Shown piece by piece: positions 34,436-45,100 of a DNA stretch of 64,000 nt (the first letter of the stretch is position 1; every line of letters starts with the position of its first letter). The stretch covers positions 1 to 64,000 of the forward strand of contig CAZFQS010000016.1 in assembly GCA_964521285.1 (NCBI GenBank), written 5' to 3'. The notes below the pieces were generated by a model. That model ran no database searches, had not been told where the DNA came from, and saw only the letters and a list, made by a program, of their open reading frames with translations. The position numbers and the translations under genes were made by a program. Source of the DNA: G020354785 sp964521285 (GTDB lineage Bacteria; Bacteroidota; Bacteroidia; Bacteroidales; UBA10428).

Positions 34436-35833
34436 ATGATAAAAAAGCAAAGAACAAAAATTAAGGATTTGTTGAATGCAAAAGATTTTAACAAAGAGAC
34501 ACATATTAAGGGATGGGTAAGAACAAAAAGAGAAGGTAAAGGTATTACATTTATTGCGCTCAATGATGGTTCAATAATACATAATTTGCAGATCGTAATA
34601 GATAATTCAAATTTTAATGATGAAAAGATAAAACAAATAACAACAGGTTCATGTATTGGAGTCACAGGTAATTTTGTAAAATCTGTTGGTAAGGATCAAA
34701 GTATAGAAATACAGGCCAGTGAAGTTGAGATATATGGAACAGCTGATCCTAATTTTTATCCGTTGCAGAAGAAGGGGCATACACTTGAGTTTCTAAGAGA
34801 AATAGCTCATTTAAGACCCCGTACAAATACTTTCGGCTCGGTATTCAGAATACGGCATGCTCTATCATTTGCAATCCATAAATATTTTAATGACAGAGGA
34901 TTCTGTTATTTGCATACTCCTATCATAACGGGTTCTGATTGCGAGGGCGCAGGTGAAATGTTCAGGGTAACAACTCTGGATCCAAAGGAACCCCCCTTAC
35001 AGGAGAACGGAACAGTTAATTATGGTGAAGATTTTTTTGGTAAGGAGACAAATTTAACGGTCTCAGGACAGCTGGAAGGAGAACTTGGAGCAATGGCATT
35101 ATCACAGATATATACTTTTGGCCCGACATTCCGTGCCGAAAATTCAAACACACCGCGTCATCTTGCTGAATTCTGGATGATTGAACCTGAAGTCGCGTTT
35201 TACGATATCAATGATAATATGGATTTGGCAGAAGACTTTCTCAAATATCTGGTAAACTACGTACTGGATGAATGTAAGGATGATCTGGAGTTTTTAAACA
35301 AAATGTATGATAAAGAACTATTAAATCGCCTGAATTCCGTTACAAAAAATGATTTTGAACGTATATCATATACCAGGGCAATAGAAATACTGGATAAGTC
35401 AGGAGAAAATTTTGAATATCCGGTAAAGTGGGGCTTGGATTTACAAACGGAACATGAACGCTACCTGGTTGAAAAATATTACAATAAACCAGTAATGGTA
35501 ATTGACTATCCGAAAGATATTAAAGCTTTTTATATGAAGCAGAACGATGATGGCAGAACTGTCAGAGCCCTGGATGTATTATTCCCCAGGATAGGTGAAA
35601 TAATCGGAGGCTCACAACGTGAAGAAGACTACCAGAAGCTTTATAATAGAATAAAAGAGTTAAATTTGCCTGAGACTGATTTATGGTGGTACCTTGAAAC
35701 AAGAAAATTTGGAACAGTACAACATAGTGGATTTGGAATGGGACTGGAGAGAGTATTGCTGTTTATTACGGGCATGAGTAATATTCGTGATGTTATACCA
35801 TTTCCCAGGACACCAAAAAATGCTGAATTTTAA
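34436..35833 (+). CDS. asnS: Asparaginyl-tRNA synthetase
   Basis: AsnS charges tRNA-Asn. The 465-residue protein has the N-terminal anticodon-binding OB fold (THIKGWVRTKREGKGITFIAL) and the class II core: LRPRTNTFGSVFRIR, GSDCEGAGEMF, VSGQLEGELGAMALSQIYTF, motif 2 FRAENSNTPRHLAEFWMIEPE and motif 3 FGMGLERVLLFITGMSNIRDVIPFPR. The asparagine-type ending IPFPRTPKNAEF separates it from AspRS. Its TAA stop overlaps the rpoN ATG by one base, so the two genes are probably co-translated. Confidence 0.97.
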   Translation: MIKKQRTKIKDLLNAKDFNKETHIKGWVRTKREGKGITFIALNDGSIIHNLQIVIDNSNFNDEKIKQITTGSCIGVTGNFVKSVGKDQSIEIQASEVEIYGTADPNFYPLQKKGHTLEFLREIAHLRPRTNTFGSVFRIRHALSFAIHKYFNDRGFCYLHTPIITGSDCEGAGEMFRVTTLDPKEPPLQENGTVNYGEDFFGKETNLTVSGQLEGELGAMALSQIYTFGPTFRAENSNTPRHLAEFWMIEPEVAFYDINDNMDLAEDFLKYLVNYVLDECKDDLEFLNKMYDKELLNRLNSVTKNDFERISYTRAIEILDKSGENFEYPVKWGLDLQTEHERYLVEKYYNKPVMVIDYPKDIKAFYMKQNDDGRTVRALDVLFPRIGEIIGGSQREEDYQKLYNRIKELNLPETDLWWYLETRKFGTVQHSGFGMGLERVLLFITGMSNIRDVIPFPRTPKNAEF

Positions 35834-37284
35834 TGTTAAAGCAGAGATTACAACAGAAATTATTACAAAAGTTATCTCCTCAGCAGATACAAATGATTAA
35901 GTTGCTGGAAATTCCAACTATGCAACTTGAACAGAGGATTAAGAAGGAACTTGAAGAAAATCCGATATTGGAAGAAGGACCTGATGAGGAGGTTATTGTG
36001 AGAGAGGAGGAAGATCAGGATAATATGAATGATAATGAACAGGATGAATTTTCATTTGAAGATTATCTTAATGAGGAAGATATACCATCTTACAAACTGG
36101 TTACCAGGAATTATTCGAAAGATGACTCAAGGGAGGAAATACCATTTTCTGTTGGAATAACTTTTCATGATTATCTCGAAAGCCAGCTGGGGCTCAGATC
36201 TTTAACTGAAAATCAGCAGGTTTTATCTAAATATATTATTGGCAATATTGATGATGACGGGTATTTAAGAAGAAATATTGAATCAATAGTCGATGATGTG
36301 GCTTTTTCCCAGAATATAACAACAACTAAAGAAGAATTGTCAGAAATTCTTAAGATTATCCAGGATTTTGATCCTGCAGGTGTTGGAGCTGAGAGTTTGC
36401 AGGAATGCTTATTACTTCAGATTGAAAGGAAAGATCAGATGGTCCCCGAAATAGCTTTGGCAGAACAAATACTGAAGAATTATTTTAATGAGTTCACTAA
36501 AAAGCACTATGATAAGATTATTAATCGATTAAATATAGCTGAAGAAGAACTTAAAAAGGCGTTAGAGGAAATATTAAAGCTAAATCCTAAACCTGGCAGT
36601 TCTTATAGTGATCCTCAGAATAAAACATTCAGCCATATTGTTCCGGATTTTATCTTCGAAAATAATAACGGTGAATTACAGTTAAGTCTCAATTCCAAAA
36701 ATGTCCCTGATCTAAGGGTTAGCAAAGCATATAGTGATATGCTCAAATCCTATCATTCTAATAAGTCAGGTGCCTCAGTAAAACAAAAGGAAGCTATGAG
36801 TTTTGTCAGGCAGAAACTTGACTCTGCAAAATGGTTTATCGATGCTATCAGGCAACGTCAGAACACACTTTTGCTTACCATGCATGCAATAATTGATTTT
36901 CAGACAGAGTATTTCGTGGAGGGCGATGAGGCAAAGCTGAAACCAATGATTCTGAAAGATATAGCTGATAAAACAGGTCTTGATATATCCACAATTTCAA
37001 GGGTTGCAAACAGTAAATATATACAGACTAATTTTGGAATTTTTCCACTCAGATATTTCTTTTCTGAAGGAATGCAGACCGATACAGGGGAGGAGGTGTC
37101 AACAAGAGAAATTAAAAAGATCTTAAAGGACTGCATAGATAACGAAAACAAAAGGAAGCCCTTAACAGATGAGAAGTTAGCTGCAATACTGAATGATAAA
37201 GGATATCCTGTTGCCCGCCGTACCGTTGCAAAATACAGAGAGCAGTTGAATATACCTGTAGCCAGGATGAGAAAAGAACTTTGA
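35833..37284 (+). CDS. rpoN: RNA polymerase sigma-54 factor
   Basis: RpoN directs core polymerase to -24/-12 promoters and needs an activator ATPase. The 483-residue protein has the glutamine-rich activator-responsive region (LLQKLSPQQIQMIKLLEIP, residues 7-25), an acidic linker (about 50-90), the core-binding domain, the helix-turn-helix (DIADKTGLDISTISRVANSKYI) and the RpoN box ARRTVAKYREQLNIP near the end. It is complete. It overlaps the asnS stop by one base and precedes a PAP2-type membrane protein by 47 bases. No bacterial enhancer-binding protein lies in the window. Confidence 0.97.
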   Translation: MLKQRLQQKLLQKLSPQQIQMIKLLEIPTMQLEQRIKKELEENPILEEGPDEEVIVREEEDQDNMNDNEQDEFSFEDYLNEEDIPSYKLVTRNYSKDDSREEIPFSVGITFHDYLESQLGLRSLTENQQVLSKYIIGNIDDDGYLRRNIESIVDDVAFSQNITTTKEELSEILKIIQDFDPAGVGAESLQECLLLQIERKDQMVPEIALAEQILKNYFNEFTKKHYDKIINRLNIAEEELKKALEEILKLNPKPGSSYSDPQNKTFSHIVPDFIFENNNGELQLSLNSKNVPDLRVSKAYSDMLKSYHSNKSGASVKQKEAMSFVRQKLDSAKWFIDAIRQRQNTLLLTMHAIIDFQTEYFVEGDEAKLKPMILKDIADKTGLDISTISRVANSKYIQTNFGIFPLRYFFSEGMQTDTGEEVSTREIKKILKDCIDNENKRKPLTDEKLAAILNDKGYPVARRTVAKYREQLNIPVARMRKEL

Positions 37285-37331
37285 TGCTTAATTCAACTTC
37301 ATATTTAAGCCGGGGATAATAGTAAATAGAA

Positions 37332-37940
37332 ATGCAAAAAAAAATAGCCAGTTTTATATCAATTTTGCTTCATCCTTTGCTAATGCCCTTTCTGGGCATA
37401 ATTACCATATTCAGGTCAGGTACATATATTTCTGTAGTAGATCCCCGTTTAATGAATATTACTTTATTGATAGTATTTATACTTACAGTTGTTCTGCCTT
37501 TAAGCATAATACCTTTTTATTTTTATACCCGATTAATTCGAAAGGTTGAAATGAGTAGTACAAAAGAAAGACTGGTCCCCTATTTTTTAACCTTTGTATT
37601 CTTTTATGTAGCACATGTTATTATTAAGAAATTGCCACTGAATTATTTTTTCTCCATATACATGTTTGCATCTGCCATTTCAGTATTAATCGTAATAATT
37701 ATCTCATATTTCTGGAAAATTAGTACCCATATGGTCGGTATAGGAGGTTTTATTGGCCTGGTTATAAGTCTTTCTTTTAGGATGGCCACAAATTTAATGG
37801 GCATATTAATAATTGCAATTATACTTGCAGGTATAATAGGATATTCAAGATTAGAGTTAAATTCACACAGCCCTTCACAGGTTTATTCAGGATTCGGATT
37901 AGGATTTTTTACTATTACATTCTTTTGCCTTTTTTTTTAA
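37332..37940 (+). CDS. PAP2-like membrane phosphatase, divergent
   Basis: This 202-residue protein has about six membrane helices. Degenerate PAP2 motifs can be recognised: KISTHMVGIGGFIG corresponds to the PSGH segment, and SHSPSQVYSGFGLG corresponds to the SRxxxxxHxxxDxxxG segment, with the second conserved histidine in SHSP. A basic RLIRKVEMSSTKERLVP loop is consistent with the first phosphate-binding segment. Related Bacteroidota proteins are annotated as PAP2 family. Activity on a lipid phosphate such as undecaprenyl diphosphate is possible but unproven. Its last 42 bases overlap the end of the convergent glycosyltransferase gene. Confidence 0.65.
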   Translation: MQKKIASFISILLHPLLMPFLGIITIFRSGTYISVVDPRLMNITLLIVFILTVVLPLSIIPFYFYTRLIRKVEMSSTKERLVPYFLTFVFFYVAHVIIKKLPLNYFFSIYMFASAISVLIVIIISYFWKISTHMVGIGGFIGLVISLSFRMATNLMGILIIAIILAGIIGYSRLELNSHSPSQVYSGFGLGFFTITFFCLFF

Positions 37941-39023
37941 AAAATCAAGGTTTTGAATGTTATTTTTTAGTTCCGAGTTTGTTGAATTAAATATTACAGG
38001 TTCATATTTGTTCATTTTTTTTATTAAGTACTCCAGTTTGATTTTATTCTGTTCTATACTGCAGAAAGATCCTGACAGATATCTGGCAAGATATTCCTGC
38101 TCTGTCTGACCAGGCGTTGGAACTAAAATTGCGGTTCGGTTTAATGATACCAGGTCCATTATCGTTGAATAGCCGGAACGGCAAATGATGTAACGAGACT
38201 GGTCTATCACGTTCAGGAATTCATGTGTTGATAAATGTGATACAGTAGTTATATTTTCTGTAATTTTATTGATCTGTTTTTGTCCTGGGGTGCCCTTTAT
38301 AATTAATACTCTATAGTTTGATTTTTTAATTTCTCTGGTAAGTATATCTTCAAGCATGGTTCGCTGTGGTTCGGGACCTGACATAATCACAAGCAGATCA
38401 TATTTTATTTTTTTTGTGTGTCTGTTGTTTTCAGAATACTCGTTAAACCTCGATAAAGGACCAATAAATTTAGCATTGGCCGGGATTTTAAACTTATGTG
38501 ACAATACACCTGTCAGATTACTTTTATTATGCTCAAAGTCCGGGATCCAGCATTGATTATATTTTGAAATAATTAATCTGTTTATCTTATTAATTAGAGG
38601 GTTAAAAAACCATAACCATCCCGGCAATAATATATTTATTTGATGCGTGATGTAAATAGAATATGCTTTTTTACTCCAAAGGCCAAACCTGTTGTCAGAT
38701 ATAATTAAATCTATTGAATGTTTTACTACCAGCCTTTTTAAAAAAATATGTTCTTTTATTATTCCATGGATAATTTTAGGGAATTGCAGAATTATTGGAA
38801 GGACCAGAGAATTTCTTTTACCATAGGAAACTGTAAATGAAGGAAATATTATGAAAGTTAACTCCGGGAACTCCTGCTTAAGAAATTGTAGCGCATATCC
38901 TTCAGCTCCGATATATACATCGTATTTACATCGCATAAGTTCATATACAATCGGAATAACCCGGCTTGCATGGCCCAGCCCCCAGTTTAAAGGGCAAACC
39001 AGAACTTTTTTTGTTTTCTCCAA
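37899..39023 (-). CDS. MurG/GT28-like glycosyltransferase
   Basis: The 374-residue protein has the GT-B pattern of MurG and diacylglycerol glycosyltransferases: VLVCPLNWGLGHASRVIPI in the N-terminal glycine loop, LIISDNRFGLW, then a C-terminal nucleotide-sugar domain with LLVIMSGPEPQR and YIICRSGYSTIMDLVSLNRTAILVPTPGQTEQEYLA. The last segment is typical of UDP-sugar binding. Such Bacteroidota proteins are usually annotated only as glycosyltransferases. It lies 14 bases after the radical SAM gene on the same strand. Its end overlaps the convergent PAP2 gene by 42 bases. The acceptor is unknown. Confidence 0.8.
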   Translation of the reverse strand: MEKTKKVLVCPLNWGLGHASRVIPIVYELMRCKYDVYIGAEGYALQFLKQEFPELTFIIFPSFTVSYGKRNSLVLPIILQFPKIIHGIIKEHIFLKRLVVKHSIDLIISDNRFGLWSKKAYSIYITHQINILLPGWLWFFNPLINKINRLIISKYNQCWIPDFEHNKSNLTGVLSHKFKIPANAKFIGPLSRFNEYSENNRHTKKIKYDLLVIMSGPEPQRTMLEDILTREIKKSNYRVLIIKGTPGQKQINKITENITTVSHLSTHEFLNVIDQSRYIICRSGYSTIMDLVSLNRTAILVPTPGQTEQEYLARYLSGSFCSIEQNKIKLEYLIKKMNKYEPVIFNSTNSELKNNIQNLDFLKKKAKECNSKKS

Positions 39024-39037
39024 ACTAAAATAATATT

Positions 39038-39817
39038 CTACGGTGATATATGGGTTTTTATTCCCAGTCTTTCTACTTTTTCAGAAATTTTCATCAAATC
39101 ATCAGAAGATATCTTTCTAAGTCCTTTGTTAGGTGTATCCCTGGCAATTGTATAGATCATTACACTTTCAGGCTTGATATCATTTATGATCTGCAACCAT
39201 TTTGTTACCTCTTTTCTGGTTGCATTATTTACTTCTTTTCCGTTATATATACCTTTGAAAAAAAGAGTCTGAATAATAAGATTGCCATTAAATTTTTTCA
39301 GATTATCTATTGTTTTTTTCAGATTAAATGGACGTAAAGGACAGTTTATTGTCCTGTTTGTTTCTTCGTAACCGGAATCAAGCTTTAAAATATTAAGGTC
39401 AGCTTTATTAAGAGCACTAAATATTTTATCATTACCGGTAAGTGTTGAATTAGACAGGATAGCAATATTTGTACGCGGTAAATAGTTATCACGTAATTCA
39501 ATAGTATCATCAATAATTTCAGCGAATTCGGGATGCAATGTAGGCTCTCCGTTGCCTGCAAAAGTAATAGTATCAATAAATAAACCTTTATTTTTTATGT
39601 GCTTGAGGCGGGATTCCAGTTTTTCTTTAACCTCAGCCCTGGAAGGTATATTAAAGTTCCTTATGTTGGAACTGTAGGTTGGCCCACATTCACAGTATAT
39701 ACAATTAAAATTGCATATTTTCCTGTTATTAGGCAATAAGTTTATTCCCAGAGATTCGCCCAGTCTCCTGCTAATTACCGGACCAAATATCGTACTGTCA
39801 AACAAAAATGTTGCCAT
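39038..39817 (-). CDS. Radical SAM protein
   Basis: Radical SAM enzymes use a [4Fe-4S] cluster and S-adenosylmethionine to make a 5'-deoxyadenosyl radical. The cluster motif CNFNCIYC has Cys35, Cys39 and Cys42. The GPVISRRLGESLGINLLP start and the TFAGNGEPTLHPEF segment (GNGEPT is the glycine-rich SAM-binding loop) place it with the COG0731-like group. The 259-residue length fits a bare core without extra cluster domains. The substrate is not known for most of this group. It precedes the glycosyltransferase by 14 bases, which may mean a shared transcript only. Confidence 0.88.
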   Translation of the reverse strand: MATFLFDSTIFGPVISRRLGESLGINLLPNNRKICNFNCIYCECGPTYSSNIRNFNIPSRAEVKEKLESRLKHIKNKGLFIDTITFAGNGEPTLHPEFAEIIDDTIELRDNYLPRTNIAILSNSTLTGNDKIFSALNKADLNILKLDSGYEETNRTINCPLRPFNLKKTIDNLKKFNGNLIIQTLFFKGIYNGKEVNNATRKEVTKWLQIINDIKPESVMIYTIARDTPNKGLRKISSDDLMKISEKVERLGIKTHISP

Positions 39818-39931
39818 CTTAAAAAATTAGAAATAAAATTAATCAGGGCAAAATTAATAATTCTGCCTGGCAATTACTTTATCTTTTTAATTTGTCCTGA
39901 TTTTGAAGCTATAATCCTGTAACAAGATTTA

Positions 39932-40444
39932 TTACTGTGTCAGATCTACCTCTGTAAGGGGCCCTTTATAATATCCGGTTAACGGTGTACTGCTTCCGAT
40001 AGTTATGTCGTATGAAATCTGGTAAGACTCTCCGATTTTTTCTATATAAACCGAGCCGTCAGTAATATCGAAGGATACTCCGGATAACCCGTACATCACA
40101 ACAAAACCGTAATCAAATGAATTTGGGGGCCAGTCAGCATCAAAAACATATTCACCCGGAGAAAGTTCTGCAGTAGAAGGAGATTTAAAATCAAAATAGA
40201 CTAAAGTATTCCAGTTATAATAAAATGCGGAATCAGTTATATATTCCCCGTCTGTAAGTACAATATAAAAATCACCTCCATCTTCTTCAGGAGAATAGAT
40301 CTTCAGGTAACCATTTGGAGTCAGATATTCCGTTTCATTAACAATAAAACTATTTTGTTTATCATTATCATCCTTTTTACACGTAACGATAAATATTAAT
40401 ATAAGAGTTAAAAATAATGCGGATTTAAATTTTATGTTTAACAT
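39932..40444 (-). CDS. Small lipoprotein of unknown function
   Basis: I do not recognise a family. The 170-residue product has a lipoprotein signal ending IFIVTCKKDD, with Cys22 as the likely lipidated residue and an acidic/lysine linker behind it. The mature part reads as short beta-strands (NGYLKIYSPEE, GGDFYIVLTDGEYI, LSPGEYVFDA, GSVYIEKIGESYQISYDI), perhaps one small beta-sandwich. It is the last gene of the minus-strand adhesin operon, 24 bases after the DUF4296 gene, so it may be an outer-membrane accessory of the adhesin (inference). Confidence 0.6.
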   Translation of the reverse strand: MLNIKFKSALFLTLILIFIVTCKKDDNDKQNSFIVNETEYLTPNGYLKIYSPEEDGGDFYIVLTDGEYITDSAFYYNWNTLVYFDFKSPSTAELSPGEYVFDADWPPNSFDYGFVVMYGLSGVSFDITDGSVYIEKIGESYQISYDITIGSSTPLTGYYKGPLTEVDLTQ

Positions 40445-40468
40445 GATTTTAATTTTTACATAACATTA

Positions 40469-41239
40469 TTAAATATTCTCATAAATAATTTTTATACCAG
40501 TAATAAAAGCGTGTTTTAAGAACATGGTATCCTGGTTCGAATGATTATAAATATAACCTTTTATATGTGTCACCTCTTCGTTTCTTAACTGTTTTGTTAT
40601 TGTATAAGTATTTAATACTTCATTCTTTTTTATCGGAGCACTTTTAAAGTAATCTCTGTAGCCTTCTTCAGTCTGGTTATCATACCAGAAAAATGCATTT
40701 ATTCTGGGGGCCAGGGCTTCGTCATCTCTAAATACTTTTATTTGAGCAGTAATCGTATACTCGCCCAAATCAGAAATGGGCACACTGAAGCTTATGCGAT
40801 TTGTTCTGCCATCGTTAGGCAACATATAATCATTTTTATCCTGCCATATTGTAATTCTTTTCTTTAATGCCTCATCTTCTTCGGCTTCTTTAATTTCACT
40901 TTCAAGTTTACTTAAACTGGAAATAACTTTTTCGTATATTTTATTGAGACGGTCAGGGCGTTTGGCATAGTAAGATATGCTTGAATCAAACTGTATTCTG
41001 GTAACACCATGTTTTTCAAAAATCCAGCCGTATAAAGCTGCCGAATCAATTCTTAGCTGCTTCTGAACTAGTGTATAGTCTAATCCTATAGCATCAGCGA
41101 TATGCATATCTACAAGGAGGGGGACCATTTTTTTTTCAGGGATGAGATATTTCTTTTTTGTATGGGAACAGGAGAATAGGATAATAATCAGAAGAAACCA
41201 GATAAAATGTTTATTTATATAGTTCCACGGTATTATCAT
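40469..41239 (-). CDS. DUF4296-type lipoprotein
   Basis: The 256-residue product has a hydrophobic leader ending LLIIILFSCSHTKK (lipobox Cys). The next 90 residues have the DUF4296 pattern: VPLLVDMHIADAI, then a helical stretch and FEKHGVTRIQFDSSISYYAKRPDRLNKIYEKVISSL. This small helical domain is found in Bacteroidota lipoproteins of unknown role. The last 130 residues are beta-rich and not assigned. The start codon overlaps the PorP/SprF stop by one base, so the two are translationally coupled and may work together at the outer membrane. Confidence 0.82.
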   Translation of the reverse strand: MIIPWNYINKHFIWFLLIIILFSCSHTKKKYLIPEKKMVPLLVDMHIADAIGLDYTLVQKQLRIDSAALYGWIFEKHGVTRIQFDSSISYYAKRPDRLNKIYEKVISSLSKLESEIKEAEEDEALKKRITIWQDKNDYMLPNDGRTNRISFSVPISDLGEYTITAQIKVFRDDEALAPRINAFFWYDNQTEEGYRDYFKSAPIKKNEVLNTYTITKQLRNEEVTHIKGYIYNHSNQDTMFLKHAFITGIKIIYENI

Positions 41240-42132
41240 TATTTCTTAATATCGTCAAATCTGTAACTTAAAGTAAATTCATGGGAACCAAAATTATAGG
41301 CTCTCATCTGATTTAAAACTATGTCATATGAATAGCATATCTGAATTTTTTTATTATAAACATATCCTGCCAGTATAGATAGTGCCTCCTGAGTACGGTA
41401 TGAGATACCCATCCATACCATGTTTCTATACCAGCCTCTTGCATTAAAGTCAAGTTGATAGGGAGCGGGAGAAACCTTTTTCAGAATTAATGATGGTTCA
41501 ACTGCCCATTCCCTGTTAATGAAATATTTATATCCCGCAATTAAATAGAAATGACTCTTTAACTTGCTTAAACCCGTTGGCTGGTCGCCAATCTTAAATT
41601 TATTGTTTATTAAATTGGTAGCAACAAATCCTACATGGTATGTTGACGAATAACAATATATACCGACTGTGGCATCCAGGGGATAATACGTTTCCTGAGC
41701 ATTATAATAAATAGGGTCATTTACATCCTCAACAGTAATATTAGCAAGGTCAATCTTATACTGCATAAAACCAAGATTTAGTCCCATCGATACTTTTATA
41801 TCTTCGTTTACTGTATAGTAGTATGCGTATGAACCATGCATACTACCTATACTAATTGCTCCGGCAACATCATAAGTTATGGTACCACCCCAGCCCATGG
41901 GATATTTGACCAGCGGGCCGAAAATACTGAGGGTATTTGTTATGGGAGCATCTTTAAATCCAACCCATTGAAATCTGTTATTCGATATTATTTGAAAATA
42001 ATTATGCGTTCCTGCCAGTGCCGGATTAATAGCAAATGGATTAGTCATAAATAGCGATGTTAAGGGCTTTTGCTGACCCTTAATATTCATCGAAAACAAT
42101 AATATTATTAAAAGCGGTGTAAATTTTTTCAT
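41239..42132 (-). CDS. PorP/SprF family outer-membrane protein
   Basis: PorP/SprF proteins help T9SS-exported adhesins reach or stay on the cell surface. The 297-residue protein has a signal peptide (about 1-19) and family motifs PLTSLFMTNPFAINPALAGT, NNRFQWVGFKDAPITNTLSI, YHVGFVATNLINN, and the late barrel strands MVWMGISYRTQEALSILAGY and FTLSYRFDDI. It directly follows the giant adhesin, with one base between the adhesin stop and this start. This copies the sprB-sprF gene order of Flavobacterium and identifies the adhesin as its client. Confidence 0.92.
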   Translation of the reverse strand: MKKFTPLLIILLFSMNIKGQQKPLTSLFMTNPFAINPALAGTHNYFQIISNNRFQWVGFKDAPITNTLSIFGPLVKYPMGWGGTITYDVAGAISIGSMHGSYAYYYTVNEDIKVSMGLNLGFMQYKIDLANITVEDVNDPIYYNAQETYYPLDATVGIYCYSSTYHVGFVATNLINNKFKIGDQPTGLSKLKSHFYLIAGYKYFINREWAVEPSLILKKVSPAPYQLDFNARGWYRNMVWMGISYRTQEALSILAGYVYNKKIQICYSYDIVLNQMRAYNFGSHEFTLSYRFDDIKK

Positions 42133-42133
42133 A

Positions 42134-45100
42134 TTATCTTATTATTGTTACAGCTCCTGTTATAGGCTCATATTTAGTATCATGAATTTTTATAATATAG
42201 TAATATGTCCCAATAGGTAAATACTTTCCTTTGAATTTCCCATCCCATTCCTGGTCTGCTCCATATCCTCTGGAGTGAAATACTCTTTCTCCCCAGCGGT
42301 TAAATATTTCAACTTCGAATTTATCTCCATAATCTGCTGCATATGGTATATGCCATGTATCGTTATAGCCATCCTCATTTGGAGTAAATCCTGTATATAT
42401 TATGTCTATTTCACGGGCCATATATACATTTAATGTGTCAGTTGAAACACAGCCATGAATATTAGTTCCGTATACTATATATTTCTCAGCTACAGTCTGA
42501 GGTGTTATATAAGTACCTTGTGTATTGATATCACTCAACCCTGTTGAAGGAGTCCATAAATATGATGAGAAGTCCGGAGTGGCCGCTATTAAATATGTTT
42601 CCCCTTCAACAAGATATAAAGCCGTATCCAAATCTAATTTTCCGGACGGATCATATATTTTTATACTGTCAGGCGGATAAACAGTAACAATGACATCATC
42701 TGTTTCCCAGCAAACTCCCCTGTATGCTGTAAGTATAAATGAAGTTGTATTTTCAATAACAGCAACCGGATCAAGTATTGTAGAATCATCAAGAAATTCG
42801 ACCGGAGTCCAGATATAATTTATACCTCTTTCGCTGAACCCGCTTAATTGATAGGTCTCGCCAGAACAAATAAATGCGTCTGATCCTGCATCTGCATCCA
42901 CAGAATCCAGTGCCAGTATATTAAATCCCCTGGTTACCTGGCATAGGGAATTGTCAGTAATTACTACTTCATAATAACCATAACCTATATCATATAAGCT
43001 GGTATCAGTAGATACGGGAATAGAGTTTTTATACCATTGATAACTGAATCCACCAGTACCTCCGGATACAGATAATTCTATTGAACCATCCAGTATATAT
43101 TTAGTACAGGATGCATCTGCACGAGTTGATAATACAACAATTGGAGGAGGTTCATTTATTGTTATTGTAGTGTCAAATTCAGTTCCGGCAGGATCTTCAA
43201 TATGCAGTGTATAGGTATCAGCAGGTAACGTGTTAGAATAGCTGTAAGTGTAATTATTTAACATATAAGTAGATGTATCTGTTGACGTAATAAATGTCAC
43301 AGTAAACGGAGGATTAGCCCCTGACGGATCAATGAAGAAATCAAAACCTCCGTCATTATAACCGTTACATGATACATCTTCAACATTGCTTATTATTACA
43401 AACAATTCTCTCTCAGTAATTTCGATGACATCAGTAATAAAACATCCTGCCGTATCCTCGACGATAATTTCATAAATTCCCACATCAAGACTGTCAAAGA
43501 ATCCTGTTTTATTAGTAGTAGTATCGCCAGTTAATACTATAGAGTAAGTATAGCCCGGGGTTCCGCCCGCAGCTTCCAGAGTTATTGTTCCCGGGGTGTC
43601 TCCGATAACAGGCGTTGCAAAAGTTATTAATGTAATTTGTGACGGCTGATCGATAGTGATCGTATCCAGAACAAGAATACAGCCTAAAGAATCCCTTATA
43701 TAGATAGTATCATTACCTCCGTACAGGTTACTAAATAGATTTCCTGGTTGATAAACTGAGTCTTTAAGTGCATATGTGAAATTATTCCAGCCCCCCGAGG
43801 CTTCAATATATATTGAGCCTGTGTTATCACCAAAGCATCCGGCCACATTAGTTACAGAGAGGCTATCAACAATAATCGGAGGCGGATTTATTAAATTAAC
43901 AGGATTATAACTATAAGGGACTTCGCATCCATTATTATCCCTTACAGAAATATTATATGAATTTGGTGATAAGCCAATATAATCAAGAGTCTGTGTGTAG
44001 GGCCCTCCGTTTAACGAACTTTCAAACGGGGACGAACCTCCTGATACCTGGATACTAAGGCCCCCGGCACCTCCGTTACAGACAATTTCAGTTTTGTAAA
44101 CCGTATCTATGTTTAGTACAAGTGGGGCAGCAATTATAATATTATCAATTCCAATCGTATCACAGGATTTTGAATCAGTAAATCTTATACCATATATTCC
44201 TTCTGATAAATTTTCGAATAAACCATCATTATTGACCTCTGTTCCCGGTATTATCCAGTATGTATACTGAGGTGTTCCTCCAGTAGCTGTTACTGTAATT
44301 GAACCATCAGAAAATCCGCTGCAGGATATGCTGTCGACAATGAGGCTGTCAAGAGCAAGAGCTTCAGGCTCAAAAATAAATACTGTTGAATCATTTGGGG
44401 AGCAACCTCTGGCATCTTCGATATGAATAGTATATGTTCCACCTGACAGATTTTCCCAGCGTCCTGAATCAGCAAGTAAGGAGGGAATATCACCTGGCTG
44501 CAAAGTATATGTAAGTATCCCTGTTCCGCCTGATGCCTTGGCAGCTATTATGGCATTATTGTCTCCGTAGCAGGAAATTGAATCAGTATATAAAACACTA
44601 CTTATTATTATTTCAGGTGGAGATGTAACCTCGACAGTGGCAACTGCTTCACATCCCATAGCATCTGTCACAGTCACTGAATAATTCCCTTCACAGAGCA
44701 GAACGGTATCCTTTCCGTTTCCTCCATAAGGAGCAGGAGCCCAACTATAATTCATATATGGAGGTGTCCCGCCAACCACATTAACTATGGCCAGGGCATC
44801 ACATTCCCCGTAACAGCTGGTACGCAATCCAAGTGGTATTAAATATGAAGTTTTGACTGGTTCAAGAATAGGAATATCAATTATGTCTGAATCAAAAAGA
44901 ATGGTACGAATCTGTCCGGTATAAGCAGTATCTGTAAAGGAGATACTTGCATGTATTATTGAACCATCTATTCCGCCCCTGTTATTTGCAGTATCTTTAA
45001 CCTGAACTGCCCACCCTCCTTCTGCAGGATTCATTCCAAATAATATACTCCAGTCTCCTGTTGCAGCAAAATCACCGGACAATGGAGTGGGTTCTGAACA

